From positions 1 through 64,000 of the forward strand of contig UQCD01000005.1 in the NCBI GenBank assembly GCA_900539455.1: a DNA stretch of 64,000 nt. The letters run 5' to 3'. How positions within the stretch are numbered: position 1 is the first letter of the stretch; the number at the start of each line of letters is the position of its first letter. Positions 1-8,262 of this stretch are shown here, in pieces. The notes beneath the pieces are model-generated. The model saw only the letters and a list, made by a program, of their open reading frames with translations. It made no database searches and was not told where the DNA came from. Position numbers and translations under genes: made by a program. This stretch comes from an uncultured Eubacteriales bacterium (GTDB lineage Bacteria > Bacillota > Clostridia > Lachnospirales > Lachnospiraceae).

Positions 1-764
1 GAATGATTAATTTCAAACATATTCATTGAATTAAAGCTTGAATAAAGTCCCTTGTAACATTCGTAATTGGTACAGCTATGAAGCATATCATCTGCAACAA
101 ACTGATTGTAATCTCCGTGAAGAAGCTCTCCAATAAGTACAAATTCGTCCTTCATATGGTCTGTTTCCCATCTGAGTCTTTTTATAAAATCCTTATCCAG
201 ACAATATGCCACATCTAATCTTAAACCATCAATGTCAAATTCATTAACCCAGTATCTTACAGACTCTATAAGATAGTTTATAACCTCTTCATTTCTAAGA
301 TTTAATTTTACTAAATCGTAATTGCCTTCCCAGCCCTCGTACCATAAACCGTCATTATAGTTTGAGTTGCCGCCAAAGTTAATATTAAACCAATCCTTAT
401 ATTTAGAGTTTTCTCTATTGGCAAGTACATCTAAAAAGCCGAAAAAGCCTCTTCCCACATGGTTAAATACACCGTCCAATACCACCTTTATTCCAGCCTG
501 ATGAAGCTTTTCTACAAGCTGCTTAAAGTCTTCGTTTGTTCCAAGTCTTGTGTCTATTTTTCTATAATCTCTGGTATTGTAGCCGTGAGTATCTGATTCA
601 AATATCGGTGAAAAATAAATTGCATTTGCTCCTAATTCCTTTATATGAGGAATCCAATCTATAACCTTTAATATTCTATGTTCCAAGTTTCCATCATTTT
701 CATATGGTGCTCCGCAAAATCCCAAAGGATATATTTGATAAAATACACTTTCGTATGCCCACAT
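1..764 (-). CDS. Alpha-amylase family glycosidase (GH13), 3' end cut by window
   Basis: The protein starts MWAYESVFYQIYPLGFCG and keeps the early GH13 barrel landmarks: a YQIYP opening, GANAIYFSPIFES around residue 45, a GIKVVLDGVFNHVG strand with conserved Asp and His around residue 95, and DIDGLRLDVAYCL around residue 180, which carries the catalytic Asp. FVLIGELLHG follows with the likely acid/base Glu. About 254 residues are present and the C-terminus lies beyond base 1. An AGGAGG site at 771-777 fixes the start. No signal peptide is seen, so it probably acts in the cytoplasm on imported maltodextrins, like neopullulanase or maltogenic amylases. This fits a cell that also has glycogen phosphorylase. 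The exact substrate cannot be told. Confidence 0.9.
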   Translation of the reverse strand, partial: MWAYESVFYQIYPLGFCGAPYENDGNLEHRILKVIDWIPHIKELGANAIYFSPIFESDTHGYNTRDYRKIDTRLGTNEDFKQLVEKLHQAGIKVVLDGVFNHVGRGFFGFLDVLANRENSKYKDWFNINFGGNSNYNDGLWYEGWEGNYDLVKLNLRNEEVINYLIESVRYWVNEFDIDGLRLDVAYCLDKDFIKRLRWETDHMKDEFVLIGELLHGDYNQFVADDMLHSCTNYECYKGLYSSFNSMNMFEINH

Positions 765-820
765 AACCTGACCTCCTATGTTGCGTGTTTTAATTCTCTT
801 TAAGAGTATAGCAAAAATTC

Positions 821-848
821 TTGTATTTTTCCATTATTAGAGTATAAT
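821..848 (+). promoter_or_regulatory. Candidate sigma-A promoter for the 89-aa membrane protein
   Basis: TTGTAT at 821-826 and TATAAT at 843-848 are separated by 16 bases. They lie about 56 bases upstream of the gene start at 905. This is a consensus match only. Confidence 0.45.
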
Positions 849-904
849 TTATAATATTATTACATATAATTTGATTAATACACATTACATTTGGAGAAAC
901 ATTA

Positions 905-1174
905 ATGATGCGCAAGCAATCTGCAGAAAAATTCAGAGGTATAATATTATCTCTCATTCAATTATTACTTACTATTGTTTTATTATGCCTGCTTTTAATA
1001 TTTAAGTATTTTTCAGTATATACTTTTATCGCACTCACTATTGTTTGCTTTGCTCTTTTTATATTTACTTTTCTATCTCAACAATCTAAGTATTATCGTC
1101 TTTTAGGCAGATACATTGCCATTGGTGCAGATTTTCTTTTACTGATTGCATGTATTGCTTGTTTTGTAATTTAA
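905..1174 (+). CDS. Small three-helix membrane protein, unknown function
   Basis: An 89-residue protein, almost wholly hydrophobic, with about three predicted membrane segments (roughly residues 12-33, 38-58 and 68-88) separated by short basic or polar turns (SQQSKYYR). A GGAG sequence lies about 10 bases upstream of the first ATG. A second Met follows at once, so either could be used. It stands alone between the leftward amylase gene and the leftward ABC operon, with its own promoter-like sequence. I do not recognise the family. The hydrophobic pattern and upstream signals favour a real gene over chance. Confidence 0.55.
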   Translation: MMRKQSAEKFRGIILSLIQLLLTIVLLCLLLIFKYFSVYTFIALTIVCFALFIFTFLSQQSKYYRLLGRYIAIGADFLLLIACIACFVI

Positions 1175-1242
1175 TTTTTTTATTTAAAAATATTTTGCAA
1201 AACCTATTTACAGATTTAAAAAAAAGATTATACTATTTGTGT

Positions 1243-1310
1243 GGTGCTTTTTATAAGTGCCGTTTTGCATGGGCTTCCGATTATATGGCCAGTATCAATC
1301 GGAAGCTATT
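1243..1310. repeat. Structured repeat, copy 1 (pairs with 4944-5014)
   Basis: Twenty-five bases at 1247-1271 (beginning CTTTTTATAAGTGCCG) are identical to 4948-4972. They are followed by a hairpin with arms GCTTCCGATT and AATCGGAAGC and a loop containing TATGGCCAGTATC. In copy 2 the loop is kept but the arms differ while still pairing, which is covariation as expected of an RNA or a structured site. It lies just beyond the 3' end of the ABC operon. The function is unknown. Confidence 0.6.
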
Positions 1311-1363
1311 TTTATGTGAGTAGTGATAAGAATGCTATGCTTGATAACATGCCTCAATATAAC

Positions 1364-1397
1364 TAAAAAAATGAGCCCTTAAATTACAAGGCTCATT
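1364..1397 (-). terminator. Rho-independent terminator of the secreted-peptide/ABC operon
   Basis: Read leftward: AATGAGCC, a 10-base loop, GGGCTCATT, then a run of seven T. It sits just downstream of the stop at 1405. Confidence 0.85.
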
Positions 1398-1404
1398 ATA
1401 ATAT

Positions 1405-2517
1405 TTAATTGCAATATAATGCTTTTTTAGTTTCTATTTTCCTTATATATACTATATTTGCCAAAATTTCGATTATCAATATTACAAATATATAAATATA
1501 TATTTTGCTTTCACTTTGTCCAAAGAAATATGAAAATTTAAATGTTTTGTTTCTTATAACTGAATAGATATACTGAATAAAAATTCCGACACCAAAAGAT
1601 AGTATAAAATATCCTACAAACTGTCTGATTAACTTTAAAACTATACTTATATCAGAAGAACCAAAGGCTTTTCTAATTGCAAATTCTTTGTATTTTCTCT
1701 TTATCCATATATTTATAATGATAATTACATTTAATATACATAATATATTTGCCGCTTTTGATATGTAACCTCCCAATGTCTTTGAAACATATATATATCC
1801 ACAGTCATTCTTTTCAACTATAGTTAATTCACAATCGTCCTCCAACTTTTCCTTTATACTGCTTATTGTTCTATTAACATTTTCATTACTTATATTGCTT
1901 GCTATACTTATATAATTATGACTTGCAAACAGTCCCTCCACATTTTTTGCACCTATGTTGGCTACTAAATTATCATAAAAAAATACTGCTTTTTCATTAT
2001 AGTCCAATGCTGAGGTGCTATCTATTACTGCACCTACAAAAAGCTTATATCCTCCTATATTTATATATCTTTTGCCATTTTCCTTATATGTTTTCTCTAG
2101 CAAATCCTTGCCTATGAATATAGTTGGTTCGTCATTTTCATAAGTACCATCACCCTCTATATAGTTGTATGGAAGTTCTTCATTTGCACAATAAATAAGC
2201 TCTGCGATTATTTGTTTCATGCCTTCTTGCATAAATAAATATCCTTCACTATAAATATTACACTGATTACTTTTTACTATTGCTACTTCTTCCTGTATGC
2301 TATCATATTTTCCCGATTCCTCTATACCACCAGTATTAGAAAGTGTAAACGAAGCAGATGCTAAATATTCTCTTTCCGTTTCACTTTGTTTTTCGTTATA
2401 AGCCTTCATCTGTCTTGCTACATTAAGACTGCAAAATATAGTCACTGCAATAGAAAAAATAAGCACTATTGAAGTAAAGGTATCTCTAAAATATTTTTTT
2501 ATATAGTATTTCATCAT
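1405..2517 (-). CDS. FtsX/MacB-like ABC transporter permease
   Basis: A 370-residue protein with an N-terminal membrane segment (about residues 14-34), a large extracytoplasmic region (about 35-255) and three C-terminal membrane segments (about 258-278, 295-320 and 340-360). This is the one-plus-three topology of FtsX/MacB permeases. The stretch IWIKRKYKEFAIRKAFGSS before the second membrane helix is the usual FtsX-type coupling motif. The start overlaps the ATPase stop by 4 bases (ATGA), so the two are translationally coupled. With the 415-aa permease and the ATPase it would form an asymmetric transporter dealing with an extracytoplasmic substrate, most simply the small secreted protein encoded first in the operon. 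A role in export, immunity or sensing cannot be separated by sequence. Confidence 0.85.
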   Translation of the reverse strand: MMKYYIKKYFRDTFTSIVLIFSIAVTIFCSLNVARQMKAYNEKQSETEREYLASASFTLSNTGGIEESGKYDSIQEEVAIVKSNQCNIYSEGYLFMQEGMKQIIAELIYCANEELPYNYIEGDGTYENDEPTIFIGKDLLEKTYKENGKRYINIGGYKLFVGAVIDSTSALDYNEKAVFFYDNLVANIGAKNVEGLFASHNYISIASNISNENVNRTISSIKEKLEDDCELTIVEKNDCGYIYVSKTLGGYISKAANILCILNVIIIINIWIKRKYKEFAIRKAFGSSDISIVLKLIRQFVGYFILSFGVGIFIQYIYSVIRNKTFKFSYFFGQSESKIYIYIFVILIIEILANIVYIRKIETKKALYCN

Positions 2518-3203
2518 ATCTCCCCTTCGCTTTTATTATCTACAGTTACTTCTTTGCCATCCTGAATGTATATAATTCTGTCTGCACTTTCAGCAACATG
2601 CTTGTCATGAGTAACTATTATTACAGTTTTACCCTGTTTATTTATATCTTTCAATATAGATATTATATTTTCTCCATTTTCATAATCCAGCGCACCTGTA
2701 GGTTCGTCTGCCAAAATTATGTCATTGCCTGAAGCCATAGCCCTTGCTATTGCTGTACGCTGTTTTTCACCACCAGATAGCTGGGATGGGTATTTCTTTC
2801 TAAGCTCAGCAATTCCTAACATATCCATATATTTTCCAACTATTTTTTTTCGCTCTCTTTTGCTAATCTTCTTTACTAACAATGGTAATTCTATATTTTC
2901 ATATACGCTATAATCATCCATTAAAGCAAAGTCCTGAAATATAAAGCTCACATGGTCCTTTATAAATTTTTTTCTTTTACCAATAGACATTTCACCTATA
3001 TTCATATCATTATACATATATGTTCCACTTGTCATACTATCCATACAACCTATTATATTCAACAAGGTAGATTTTCCTGAGCCAGACCTACCCATTATTG
3101 CAATCATTTCTCCATCCTTTACTTCCAACGATACCCCGTTAAGTGCCTTTGTAACATTTTCTCCCTTTGAATAATGTTTTTCTATATTTTCTAATTTTAT
3201 CAT
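2514..3203 (-). CDS. ABC transporter ATPase, LolD/MacB class
   Basis: A 229-residue single-domain ATPase. Walker A is GRSGSGKST near residue 38, the Q-loop is SFIFQDFALMDDYSV near 90, the signature is LSGGEKQR near 142, Walker B is IILADEPTGALD near 162, and the switch His is in IIVTHD near 198. The ALNGVSLEVKDGEMIAIMGRSG opening and ADEPTGALD are typical of the MacB/LolD/BceA class, which pairs with FtsX-fold permeases. It overlaps both flanking permease genes by 4 bases. It energises the membrane complex at its cytoplasmic face. Confidence 0.95.
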   Translation of the reverse strand: MIKLENIEKHYSKGENVTKALNGVSLEVKDGEMIAIMGRSGSGKSTLLNIIGCMDSMTSGTYMYNDMNIGEMSIGKRKKFIKDHVSFIFQDFALMDDYSVYENIELPLLVKKISKRERKKIVGKYMDMLGIAELRKKYPSQLSGGEKQRTAIARAMASGNDIILADEPTGALDYENGENIISILKDINKQGKTVIIVTHDKHVAESADRIIYIQDGKEVTVDNKSEGEI

Positions 3204-4447
3204 AATACTTCTCCTTGAATCATTTTCTTCGTATCCAATCTATTTATATATATAATAGGTATAAGAGATGTTACTAATATAAGTATTAGCATAAAACCTA
3301 TCACCTTTATCATGGTCATTTCCAAAAATACGGATGAAGAAAATATATTTTCCCCCTGGCTTACCATAATCAGTATTGAAAGAAACGCTGATGCAATTAT
3401 TACAAATACATTTTCTACAATAATAGATATATTTATAGCTCTTGGTGTAAATCCAAAAGCAGATAGTACTCCATACATCTTTTGATTTTTTTGTATGTCC
3501 AGTATCATAATACTTCCTGATATAAATATGGATGATATTATTGCTATTACTACTAATTCCTCAAAAATTCCTACAAATTGGGAGTTTTCTTCTTGGATTC
3601 TGTCAAATATTTCACTAACACTAGAAATATCACAAGAAGATCCCTTTGAAGTAAATAGTTTATATATATTATCTATTGCTTCTTCTTTATTCTTGTCATC
3701 TTTTAATGTAAAAAAGTATGTTGAATTTATTTTTACATCACTAAAATCTGGAAGCTTGTAAAATGCCACAATTTCCTCATTTAAATTTATATAAGTTTCT
3801 ATATTTCCCGTTATATTATTTGAACAAAAATCCACATCCATAACATACTGATCTTTTTCAAAATATCCAGCAATAATGGCCGTACAACCATCCATATATG
3901 TAAAGGTTTCACCTATTTCAAAACCTGAATAACTACTTCCTAAATATAAATACATCTGTCCTGCTTCTATATCTTCTTCAACAGGATATATGCCTTCTTT
4001 TAATTTTAAATTATTTATGGCAAATGTATCTTCCGCAAAAGCATAAGTGCTATCAATAACTGCTAAATAGCTTTCCGAGCCATCTAAAGGTTCATGACCT
4101 GTTTTCGACCATAGTGACTTCTGCTGTCTGAGCAATTCTTCTATATTTTGCCATTCAAATCCACTCGGTGTTGATAGGCTATATATATTTTCTACATATT
4201 TTTCTAATTCAGATAATTTTACGTTTTGATAATCTTCATCAACGATAAAAGGTAGATTTATCACATATGTATCATTGGTACCTTTAGTCAAAAGTTTTTC
4301 TGCCTTATATCTATCATAATTTTCATTATCTCTCATATACATTGTATATCCCACCAATAGTATTGATATGGCTGTCAATATAATAACTGGTATTAATTTG
4401 AAAATTTTTCTACTTAAAGACCTTATAGAAACCTCAATTATATGCAT
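3200..4447 (-). CDS. FtsX/MacB-like ABC transporter permease
   Basis: A 415-residue permease with one N-terminal membrane helix (about residues 15-37), a large outside domain (about 38-290) and three C-terminal membrane helices (about 293-315, 340-362 and 385-405). KNQKMYGVLSAFGFTPRAI is the FtsX-type coupling segment. An AGGAGGAA site precedes the ATG. It is the second gene of the riboswitch operon, 64 bases after the small secreted protein and overlapping the ATPase by 4 bases. It is related in shape, but not obviously in sequence, to the 370-aa permease. An arrangement of small secreted peptide, FtsX-type permease and ATPase resembles lactococcin-972-type bacteriocin loci, where these proteins are associated with immunity or export. 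Confidence 0.85.
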   Translation of the reverse strand: MHIIEVSIRSLSRKIFKLIPVIILTAISILLVGYTMYMRDNENYDRYKAEKLLTKGTNDTYVINLPFIVDEDYQNVKLSELEKYVENIYSLSTPSGFEWQNIEELLRQQKSLWSKTGHEPLDGSESYLAVIDSTYAFAEDTFAINNLKLKEGIYPVEEDIEAGQMYLYLGSSYSGFEIGETFTYMDGCTAIIAGYFEKDQYVMDVDFCSNNITGNIETYINLNEEIVAFYKLPDFSDVKINSTYFFTLKDDKNKEEAIDNIYKLFTSKGSSCDISSVSEIFDRIQEENSQFVGIFEELVVIAIISSIFISGSIMILDIQKNQKMYGVLSAFGFTPRAINISIIVENVFVIIASAFLSILIMVSQGENIFSSSVFLEMTMIKVIGFMLILILVTSLIPIIYINRLDTKKMIQGEVL

Positions 4448-4511
4448 ACATTTCCTCCTGTTTATATATGCCTAAACTAATGAGGCAGTAAAAATACTGC
4501 CTCGTATACTA

Positions 4512-4880
4512 TTATCTAGATGTTATACTAAAATAATTGTTTACTTTTGTAGTAACATATGTGAAATATCCACTACGAGTTTTTTTATAAAAATATTTTC
4601 CATTAACTCCGAGTGTTCCGCTTTTTATTTTATTTCCAAGTTCAAGCTTATAATTAAGCTCCACAGCGTCTCTATCTTTTCCTACAACAGCTACTGTAGC
4701 ATTCCCTTGATGTTGCCAAAAACCACTTTCACATATAAACGCACTACCCAACACTTTTGTACCTCCAGATACAGTTTTTTCAGCATCCACTCTTCCATCT
4801 GCGAATGCTGTCATACCTCCAAATAACATCATTGAACTCATTAATACAAGTAACCCTTTTCGTAATTTTAATTTTGTCAT
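4512..4880 (-). CDS. Small secreted protein, possible bacteriocin-like peptide
   Basis: The chosen start (ATG at 4880) has GAAAGGAAAGAAG just upstream and gives 122 residues; an ATG at 4943 would add 21 residues with no clear site. The protein begins MTKLKLRKGLLVLMSSMMLFGG and has a clear Sec signal ending near AFA/DG, giving a mature chain of about 93 residues. The mature part is basic and rich in Gly, Tyr and Lys, with one Cys, the segment ESGFWQHQGNATVAVVGKD and a C-terminal run of Tyr/Phe. Gene order (peptide, FtsX-type permease, ATPase, permease) recalls lactococcin-972 loci, but I cannot align it to that family with confidence. Expression should depend on the c-di-GMP riboswitch at 5092-5232. 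It could instead be a signal or a substrate of a sensory ABC system. Confidence 0.8.
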   Translation of the reverse strand: MTKLKLRKGLLVLMSSMMLFGGMTAFADGRVDAEKTVSGGTKVLGSAFICESGFWQHQGNATVAVVGKDRDAVELNYKLELGNKIKSGTLGVNGKYFYKKTRSGYFTYVTTKVNNYFSITSR

Positions 4881-4943
4881 TTTCTTCTTTCCTTTCATGT
4901 TAATAATCACAACACGAATAAAAAGAAGTATACTTATAACCAT

Positions 4944-5014
4944 GGTTCTTTTTATAAGTGCCGTTTTGCATGTAGTTCTTCCTAATATAAATATGGCCAG
5001 TATCTATTGGAAGA
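4944..5014. repeat. Structured repeat, copy 2 (pairs with 1243-1310)
   Basis: Bases 4948-4972 are identical to 1247-1271. Hairpin arms TCTTCCTAAT and ATTGGAAGA flank the same loop TATGGCCAGTATC. It lies in the 5' leader of the riboswitch operon, between the riboswitch terminator and the first gene. Read leftward, ACTTATAA and TTATAAGT around 4930-4960 can also pair. The function is unknown. Confidence 0.6.
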
Positions 5015-5091
5015 CTTATCTATATACAAGTCACTTAGGACTGTATATCATATTAAATTTTGTATAATATTATAATTTAAAAAGTTTTAAT

Positions 5092-5232
5092 AAAAAAAAG
5101 GTGCATTTTATAAAACTTTCTGTCGTTTTATAATATGCAACCGGACTATCTTATCTACTTATACTTTTTATACAATTATAAGACTCCAAGGCTTTGCGTC
5201 ACACCATCACTGATGTTTTGCCTTATCGACTA
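5092..5232 (-). ncRNA. Cyclic-di-GMP-I (GEMM-I) riboswitch with terminator platform
   Basis: Read leftward, the aptamer shows AAGGCAAAAC, a hairpin, GTGACGCAAAGCC, TTGGAGTCTT, a variable stem and GATAGTCCGGTTGCA, which are the conserved GEMM-I elements in order. The 3' end of the aptamer runs straight into a terminator hairpin (TGCATATTATAAAAC paired with GTTTTATAAAATGCA, then eight T). Because the aptamer's closing strand and the terminator's 5' arm overlap, ligand binding should block termination. I therefore infer an ON switch for the downstream peptide/ABC operon. Confidence 0.93.
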
Positions 5233-5237
5233 AATTC

Positions 5238-5266
5238 ATTTTATCATTTCTGTCTATATATGTCAA
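5238..5266 (-). promoter_or_regulatory. Sigma-A promoter of the riboswitch operon
   Basis: Leftward TTGACA (5266-5261), a 17-base spacer and TAAAAT (5243-5238), placed just upstream of the GEMM-I aptamer. Confidence 0.8.
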
Positions 5267-5375
5267 ATACAATTTATATTTTATTTTCAAAACCTTTACT
5301 TAATTTTTATAAAACTTACCTTACTCATTTTCTATAAAACAAATTTTTTTACCCCCACTCTTGACAATGAGCCAT

Positions 5376-5418
5376 TAAAAAAGCTGGTACTTAACTTATG
5401 TTAAGCACCAGCTTTTTG
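5376..5418 (-). terminator. Terminator of adhE
   Basis: Arms AAAAAGCTGGTGCTTAAC and GTTAAGTACCAGCTTTTTT in the leftward reading. It is near-perfect and symmetrical, so it can also act rightward. Confidence 0.9.
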
Positions 5419-5452
5419 GCAAAGAATCTATATATAAATTTGGATTCCAGAC

Positions 5453-8074
5453 TTATTTACCGTAGTAAGCCTTTAAGTACATAGCCTTCATTTCTTCCAT
5501 TAATGGATATCTTGGGTTTGCACCTGTACACTGATCGTCGAATGCAGCTTCTACCATTTCATCAAGAGTATCTAAGAATACCTTTTCGTCTACGCCGTAA
5601 TCTTTAATTGTCTTCTTGATGCCAACTCTTTCTTTAAGTTCTTCAATAGCTTTAATGAACTTCTCTAATGTATCTGCATCGTTCTTACCCTGAATACCAC
5701 AGAATCTAGCACACTCAGCATATCTGGCAAGTGTATGAGGATATTTGTACTGAGAGAATGTACCCATCTTTGTAGGAACTTCTGCTGCATTAAATCTCAT
5801 AATGTCTGTGATAAGTAAAGCATTTGCAATACCGTGTGGTAAGTGATGGTAAGCACCAAGCTTATGTGCCATTGAGTGACATAAACCGAGGAATGCGTTA
5901 GCGAATGCCATACCAGCCATTGTAGAAGCATCAGCCATCTTTGATCTAGCTTCGATGTTTGCACCATCTTCGTAAGCTGTTGGTAAGTATTCAAAAATGT
6001 TCTTCATTGCTTTAAGAGCAAGACCATCTGTATAATCTGTAGCCATAATTGATGCGTAAGCTTCAAGAGCATGTGTTAAAGCATCAATACCTGAAGCAGA
6101 TGTTAATCCCTTAGGCTGGCTCATCATATTATCTGCATCGATAATAGCCATATTTGGTAATAACTGGTAATCAGCAAGTGGATACTTCTGACCTGTTTCC
6201 TGATCTGTAATAACTGCGAATGGAGTTACTTCAGAACCTGTACCTGAAGATGTTGGAATAGCGATAAAATATGCCTTTTCACCCATCTTAGGGAATGTGT
6301 AAACTCTCTTTCTGATATCCATAAATCTCATAGCCATATCATGGAAGTTTACTTCTGGATGTTCATACATTACCCACATAATCTTACCAGCATCCATAGC
6401 TGAACCACCACCAAGAGCGATGATACAATCTGGCTGGAAGCTTGTCATAACCTTAGCACCTTCGATTGCGTTTGCAAGTGTTGGGTCTGGCTGTACATTG
6501 TAGAAGGTATGATGTGCGATACCCATTTCATCTAATTTATCTGTAATTGGCTTTGAATAACCGTTTAAGTAAAGGAAAGAGTCAGTTACGATAAAGCATC
6601 TCTTCTTGCCCATCACATTCTTTAATTCATCAAGAGCTACTGGCATACAACCCTTCTTGAAGTAAACCTTTTCAGGTGTTCTTAACCAAAGCATATTTTC
6701 TCTCCTTTCAGCAACTGTCTTAATATTAATAAGGTGCTTAACACCAACATTCTCAGAAACTGAGTTACCGCCCCAAGAACCACAACCAAGTGTAAGTGAA
6801 GGAGCAAACTTGAAGTTGTAAAGATCACCGATACCACCAAGTGAAGATGGTGTATTAACGATAAGACGACAAGCCTTCATTCTTTCTGCCCAAACATTAA
6901 TCTTTTCTCTTTCGTGAGAATCATCTACCCAAAGAACAGATGTATGTCCAAGACCACCGTTGTTTACAAGAAGTGCTTCTGCTATATCAAGAGCATTTTC
7001 AAAGCTTTCTGACTTGTACATACCAAGAATTGTTGTAAGCTTTTCATGTCCGAATGCTTCTTCTGTATCTGTACTTGTAGCTTCACCGATTAATACCTTT
7101 GTAGCTTCAGGTACTTCAAAACCTGCCATTTTAGCAATAGTTACTGGACGCTGGCCAACAACCTTTGCATTAAGAGCGCCGTTGATTAATAATGTCTTTC
7201 TAATCTTATCAGCTTCTTCTGGGTTAAGGAAGTAAGCACCTCTCTTAACGAATTCCTTCTTAACTGCATCGTAAATCTTTGCATCTGCAATAACTGTCTG
7301 CTCTGTAGCACAAATCATACCATTATCAAATGTCTTTGAATGGATAATTGAGTTTACTGCATTGATGATGTCTGCTGATTCATCAATAATAGCTGAAGCA
7401 TTACCAGCACCAACACCAAGAGCTGGAGTTCCTGAAGAATATGCTGACTTAACCATACCAGGACCACCTGTTGCAAGGATAAGGTCTGCTTCCTTCATAA
7501 CTTCGTTTGTCATTTCGATTGATGGTACATCTACCCAGCCGATAATTCCTTCTGGAGCGCCAGCCTTAACTGCTGCATCTAATACAACCTTAGCTGCTGC
7601 GATTGTAGACTTCTTAGCACGAGGATGTGGGCTTATGATAATACCATTTCTTGTCTTTAAAGAAATAAGTGTTTTGAAGATTGCTGTAGATGTTGGGTTT
7701 GTAGTAGGAATAACTGCTGCAATAACACCAACTGGCTCAGCAATTTTTGTAATACCATATGCTTTATCTTCTTCAATAACGCCACAAGTCTTTGTATTCT
7801 TATATGCGTTGTAAATATATTCTGCTGCGTAATGGTTCTTGATGATCTTATCTTCAACAATACCCATACCTGTTTCTTCAACTGCCATCTTTGCAAGTGG
7901 AATTCTCATCTTGTTTGCTGCGATAGCTGCTGCCTTAAAAATTGCATCTACCTGTTCCTGTGTGTAAGTAGCGAATTTTTTCTGAGCTTCCTTGATTTCG
8001 CCAATACGGATAGCTAATGCTTCCATGTTGTCAACGATTTCTGGAGAAGCAACTTTTGTTTCTTTCTTTGCCAT
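5453..8074 (-). CDS. adhE: Bifunctional acetaldehyde-CoA/alcohol dehydrogenase
   Basis: An 873-residue protein, the usual AdhE length. The N-terminal half is a CoA-acylating aldehyde dehydrogenase, with IPTTNPTSTAIFK near residue 125 and the catalytic Cys in FDNGMICATEQT near 250. The C-terminal half, from about residue 460, is an iron-dependent alcohol dehydrogenase with the NAD motif GGGSAMDAGK near 545, SSGTGSEVTPF near 635 and the iron-binding region FLGLCHSMAHKLGAYHHLPHG near 730. It reduces acetyl-CoA to ethanol in two NADH-using steps, typically as cytoplasmic spirosome filaments. An AGGAGG site, a consensus promoter and a Rex-like site precede it and a strong terminator follows, so it is a single-gene unit under probable NADH/NAD control. 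Codon choice is visibly more biased than in its neighbours, as expected of a highly expressed gene. Confidence 0.98.
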   Translation of the reverse strand: MAKKETKVASPEIVDNMEALAIRIGEIKEAQKKFATYTQEQVDAIFKAAAIAANKMRIPLAKMAVEETGMGIVEDKIIKNHYAAEYIYNAYKNTKTCGVIEEDKAYGITKIAEPVGVIAAVIPTTNPTSTAIFKTLISLKTRNGIIISPHPRAKKSTIAAAKVVLDAAVKAGAPEGIIGWVDVPSIEMTNEVMKEADLILATGGPGMVKSAYSSGTPALGVGAGNASAIIDESADIINAVNSIIHSKTFDNGMICATEQTVIADAKIYDAVKKEFVKRGAYFLNPEEADKIRKTLLINGALNAKVVGQRPVTIAKMAGFEVPEATKVLIGEATSTDTEEAFGHEKLTTILGMYKSESFENALDIAEALLVNNGGLGHTSVLWVDDSHEREKINVWAERMKACRLIVNTPSSLGGIGDLYNFKFAPSLTLGCGSWGGNSVSENVGVKHLINIKTVAERRENMLWLRTPEKVYFKKGCMPVALDELKNVMGKKRCFIVTDSFLYLNGYSKPITDKLDEMGIAHHTFYNVQPDPTLANAIEGAKVMTSFQPDCIIALGGGSAMDAGKIMWVMYEHPEVNFHDMAMRFMDIRKRVYTFPKMGEKAYFIAIPTSSGTGSEVTPFAVITDQETGQKYPLADYQLLPNMAIIDADNMMSQPKGLTSASGIDALTHALEAYASIMATDYTDGLALKAMKNIFEYLPTAYEDGANIEARSKMADASTMAGMAFANAFLGLCHSMAHKLGAYHHLPHGIANALLITDIMRFNAAEVPTKMGTFSQYKYPHTLARYAECARFCGIQGKNDADTLEKFIKAIEELKERVGIKKTIKDYGVDEKVFLDTLDEMVEAAFDDQCTGANPRYPLMEEMKAMYLKAYYGK

Positions 8075-8095
8075 TTTAGAATCCTCCTAAAAATT

Positions 8096-8113
8096 TCGTC
8101 AATTTATTAACAA
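8096..8113 (-). promoter_or_regulatory. Candidate Rex (redox repressor) operator
   Basis: Leftward TTGTTAATAAATTGACGA matches the Rex consensus TTGTTAA-N4-TTAACAA at all but two of the 14 specified positions. It begins 4 bases downstream of the adhE -10 box, where bound Rex would block transcription. Rex control of adhE is established in many Firmicutes; binding here is inferred. Confidence 0.65.
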
Positions 8114-8117
8114 TGTC

Positions 8118-8146
8118 ATTATATATATTTGTTATTTTTTTGTCAA
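8118..8146 (-). promoter_or_regulatory. Sigma-A promoter of adhE
   Basis: TTGACA (8146-8141), a 17-base spacer and TATAAT (8123-8118) in the leftward reading, both consensus-perfect. Confidence 0.88.
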
Positions 8147-8202
8147 TATATTTGTTGAAATATTTTTTGTTAAATTTTCTTTACATAAATCTGCGTATAA
8201 AC

Positions 8203-8227
8203 AGGCATTTTATCTGCTAAAACGCCT
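8203..8227. terminator. Hairpin downstream of the HAD phosphatase gene
   Basis: AGGCATTTTA pairs with TAAAACGCCT. The T run is better in the rightward reading (ATCTTTTT) than leftward, so the hairpin may also insulate the adhE promoter. Confidence 0.5.
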
Positions 8228-8262
8228 ATCTTTTTACATTATTATTCTTTTTTGTTTTATCT

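Noticed and set aside
1243..1310. A fourth c-di-GMP riboswitch, because of GCAAAACGGC in the leftward reading
   Set aside because: The ordered GEMM-I elements (GACGCAAAGC and the closing GCC stem) are absent; only a short resemblance to GGCAAAC exists.
7362..7814. 150-codon rightward frame within adhE
   Set aside because: Antisense of a strongly biased, highly conserved enzyme gene; its length follows from codon bias.
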